From Pelagibius sp964472095 (GTDB lineage: Bacteria > Pseudomonadota > Alphaproteobacteria > Kiloniellales > Kiloniellaceae), in the NCBI GenBank assembly GCA_964472095.1, contig CAYYIV010000013.1, forward strand, positions 1-64,000: a stretch of DNA of 64,000 nucleotides, read 5' to 3'. Below are positions 62,921-64,000 of this stretch, in pieces (the first letter of the stretch is position 1; every line of letters starts with the position of its first letter). The position numbers and the translations under genes were made by a program. Below the pieces are notes generated by a model. That model ran no database searches. It saw only the letters and a list, made by a program, of their open reading frames with translations, and was not told where the DNA came from.

Positions 62921-63049
62921 CGCAACCCTGCGACCACCCTTTTGTTTGAAGCTGTCAAAGAATCCGCCGCCCCATGCTGCGCAAGATTGTTGCGCCGACC
63001 CCCGGGGCGACAGACATACGGAAACTCTAGCTGCCTATCTCGCAGCCGC

Positions 63050-63078
63050 ACAATAGGAGCATGGTTGTACACTGTCAA
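63050..63078 (-). promoter_or_regulatory. Near-consensus sigma-70 promoter for etfB-etfA-hbd
   Basis: On the minus strand TTGACA (63078 down to 63073), a 17-base spacer, then TATTGT (63055-63050). It lies just after the adenosyltransferase stop codon and about 130 bases before the etfB start. A second TTGACA nearer etfB (on the minus strand around 62957) lacks a convincing -10. Confidence 0.65.
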
Positions 63079-63099
63079 CGACACCGCCCCGTCGTAGGC

Positions 63100-63684
63100 C
63101 TAGGTTTTCTGCCGATTCGCGCCCGGTTCCCAGAGCACGTCCCCGGCCCCGCGGTCGTTCACGTAGCGGCTCATGACGAAGAACAGATCGGACAGGCGGT
63201 TGACGTAGCGCACGGCCTCCGGGTTGATCGTCTCGCTCTCGGCCAACTGGGTGATCTCGCGCTCGGCCCGACGGGTAACGGTCCGCGCCAGGTGCAAGTA
63301 GGCCGCGGCCGGGGTGCCGCCCGGCAGCACGAAAGAATTCAGCGGCGCCAACCCGGCGTTCAGCCGGTCGATCTCGCCCTCCAGGCGATCGACCTGCTCG
63401 GCCACGATGCGCAGCGGCGGGTACTGCGGGTTCTCCACCTGCGGCGTCGCCAGGTCGGCACCGAGGTCGAAGAGATCATTCTGCACCCGGCCGAGGATGG
63501 CATCGACCGCCGGGTCCGGCAGCCCGGCGGTGTGCAGGCGCGCCAAGCCGACGGCGGCGTTGGCCTCGTCCACCGTGCCGTAGGCCGCCACCCGCGGATG
63601 GTGCTTCGCCACGCGCTTGCCGCTGCCGAGAGCGGTTTTGCCCTTGTCGCCGCCCTTAGTGTAGATGCGCGTGAGTTTGACCAT
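63100..63684 (-). CDS. PduO-type cob(I)alamin adenosyltransferase
   Basis: A 194-residue ATP:corrinoid adenosyltransferase with the PduO signature TKGGDKGKTALGSGKRVAKH near residues 9-28, GTVDEANAAVGLAR, FVLPGGTPAAAYLHLARTVT and RRAEREI. It transfers adenosyl from ATP to cobalamin, giving coenzyme B12, the cofactor of the class II RNR encoded in this window. Position next to etfBA-hbd is typical in Alphaproteobacteria. Confidence 0.92.
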   Translation of the reverse strand: MVKLTRIYTKGGDKGKTALGSGKRVAKHHPRVAAYGTVDEANAAVGLARLHTAGLPDPAVDAILGRVQNDLFDLGADLATPQVENPQYPPLRIVAEQVDRLEGEIDRLNAGLAPLNSFVLPGGTPAAAYLHLARTVTRRAEREITQLAESETINPEAVRYVNRLSDLFFVMSRYVNDRGAGDVLWEPGANRQKT

Positions 63685-63723
63685 GCCGCCGGACGTCGCT
63701 TTCTCGTCTCGCCCCTGGGGCGC

Positions 63724-63924
63724 TCAGTCCTGGCTGCCGACCAGGACGGCGATCGCGAAGAGCGCCAGGGCGACACCCTGAGCGATAACGCGCGCGCGCA
63801 TCAGCCTGTTGCCGTACTTGGCGTTGAACTCACCGCCGCGGGCCATGCCGATGATGCCGGTGGCCAGCACGCCCAGCGTGATGAACATGGCGATCAGCAC
63901 CAGCACGAAGAAGAAGGTTTTCAT
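63724..63924 (-). CDS. Twin-transmembrane (HIG1-like) protein
   Basis: A 66-residue inner-membrane protein with two hydrophobic segments (FFFVLVLIAMFITLGVLATG and VIAQGVALALFAIAVLVG) joined by a basic loop containing NRLMRARV, the HIG1 domain pattern (YxxxLMRxRV). HIG1 proteins associate with cytochrome oxidase. Starts at ATG 63924. It lies 39 bases upstream of the adenosyltransferase gene, same strand. Confidence 0.87.
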   Translation of the reverse strand: MKTFFFVLVLIAMFITLGVLATGIIGMARGGEFNAKYGNRLMRARVIAQGVALALFAIAVLVGSQD

Positions 63925-64000
63925 GGCGGCGACCTTAAACCCGCCGCCCCGGCGGAGGCCAGCGCTTTTCCGACGGTTTTGCTGCTGCTAGCGTCGCGCC

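Overview
The window is a GC-rich, densely packed bacterial chromosome segment that looks alphaproteobacterial, most like the Rhodospirillales and their relatives. The evidence is gene content: a PhaR/PhaC/PhaA/PhaB polyhydroxyalkanoate cluster, the metX-metW pair, CpdR with a consensus CtrA box, a TIGR02302/DUF4175 protein, a DUF2125 protein, class II (B12-dependent) ribonucleotide reductase, hbd-etfA-etfB and a GlxA-type regulator. I found no rRNA, tRNA, CRISPR array, insertion sequence or prophage. Composition statements are by eye, not computed.

Layout. 1-1639: an unrecognised cluster cut by the window edge. 1810-10811: an acyl-CoA dehydrogenase homologue, an N-acylglucosamine 2-epimerase-family enzyme, an M20 deacylase and a complete peptide/opine-type ABC importer. 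10839-13054: a leftward accessory stretch with a membrane-anchored coiled-coil protein, two tiny secreted Cys-containing peptides (one only 46 aa) and an HlyU-family pair. 13258-18163: an FAD amine/amino-acid oxidase, a ribbon-helix-helix protein, and a dehydrogenase operon (mono-haem cytochrome c, VOC enzyme, Tat small subunit, GMC flavoprotein). 18293-26189: small unknowns, a FemAB/GNAT-like transferase, an XRE regulator behind an AT-rich region, a nitrilase, a GlxA-like regulator and a PAS-GGDEF-EAL protein behind a second AT-rich island.

26213-32439 is the PHA locus: divergent phaR, a small PhaE/phasin-like protein whose gene overlaps phaC out of frame by 212 nt, then phaA, phaB and small redox/housekeeping genes. 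32505-42465 is amino-acid metabolism and neighbours: DMT exporter, metW-metX, a translationally coupled chorismate mutase-hisC-tyrA operon, DUF2125, ChaC-like cyclotransferase and threonine/serine dehydratase. 42608-45907 is a bufferin-type RiPP metallophore operon (YHS protein, BufA1 precursor, MNIO maturase, BufC partner, DoxX) with a strong hairpin between precursor and maturase genes.

46046-63924 is mostly core genome: nrdJ, a leftward ftsE-ftsX-ydcF-plsC set, a rightward DUF3426 gene and CtrA-box-preceded cpdR, TIGR02302, argH-lptM-lysA, tlpA, DUF6134, hbd, etfB-etfA, a PduO-type cobalamin adenosyltransferase and a twin-TM protein. The observations most worth a second look are the phaE-like/phaC overlap, the YHS-led bufferin operon and its hairpin, the secreted micro-peptides next to the coiled-coil protein, the CtrA box before cpdR, the GMC operon with a possible Fe-S motif, and the chorismate mutase with a degenerate C-terminal domain.
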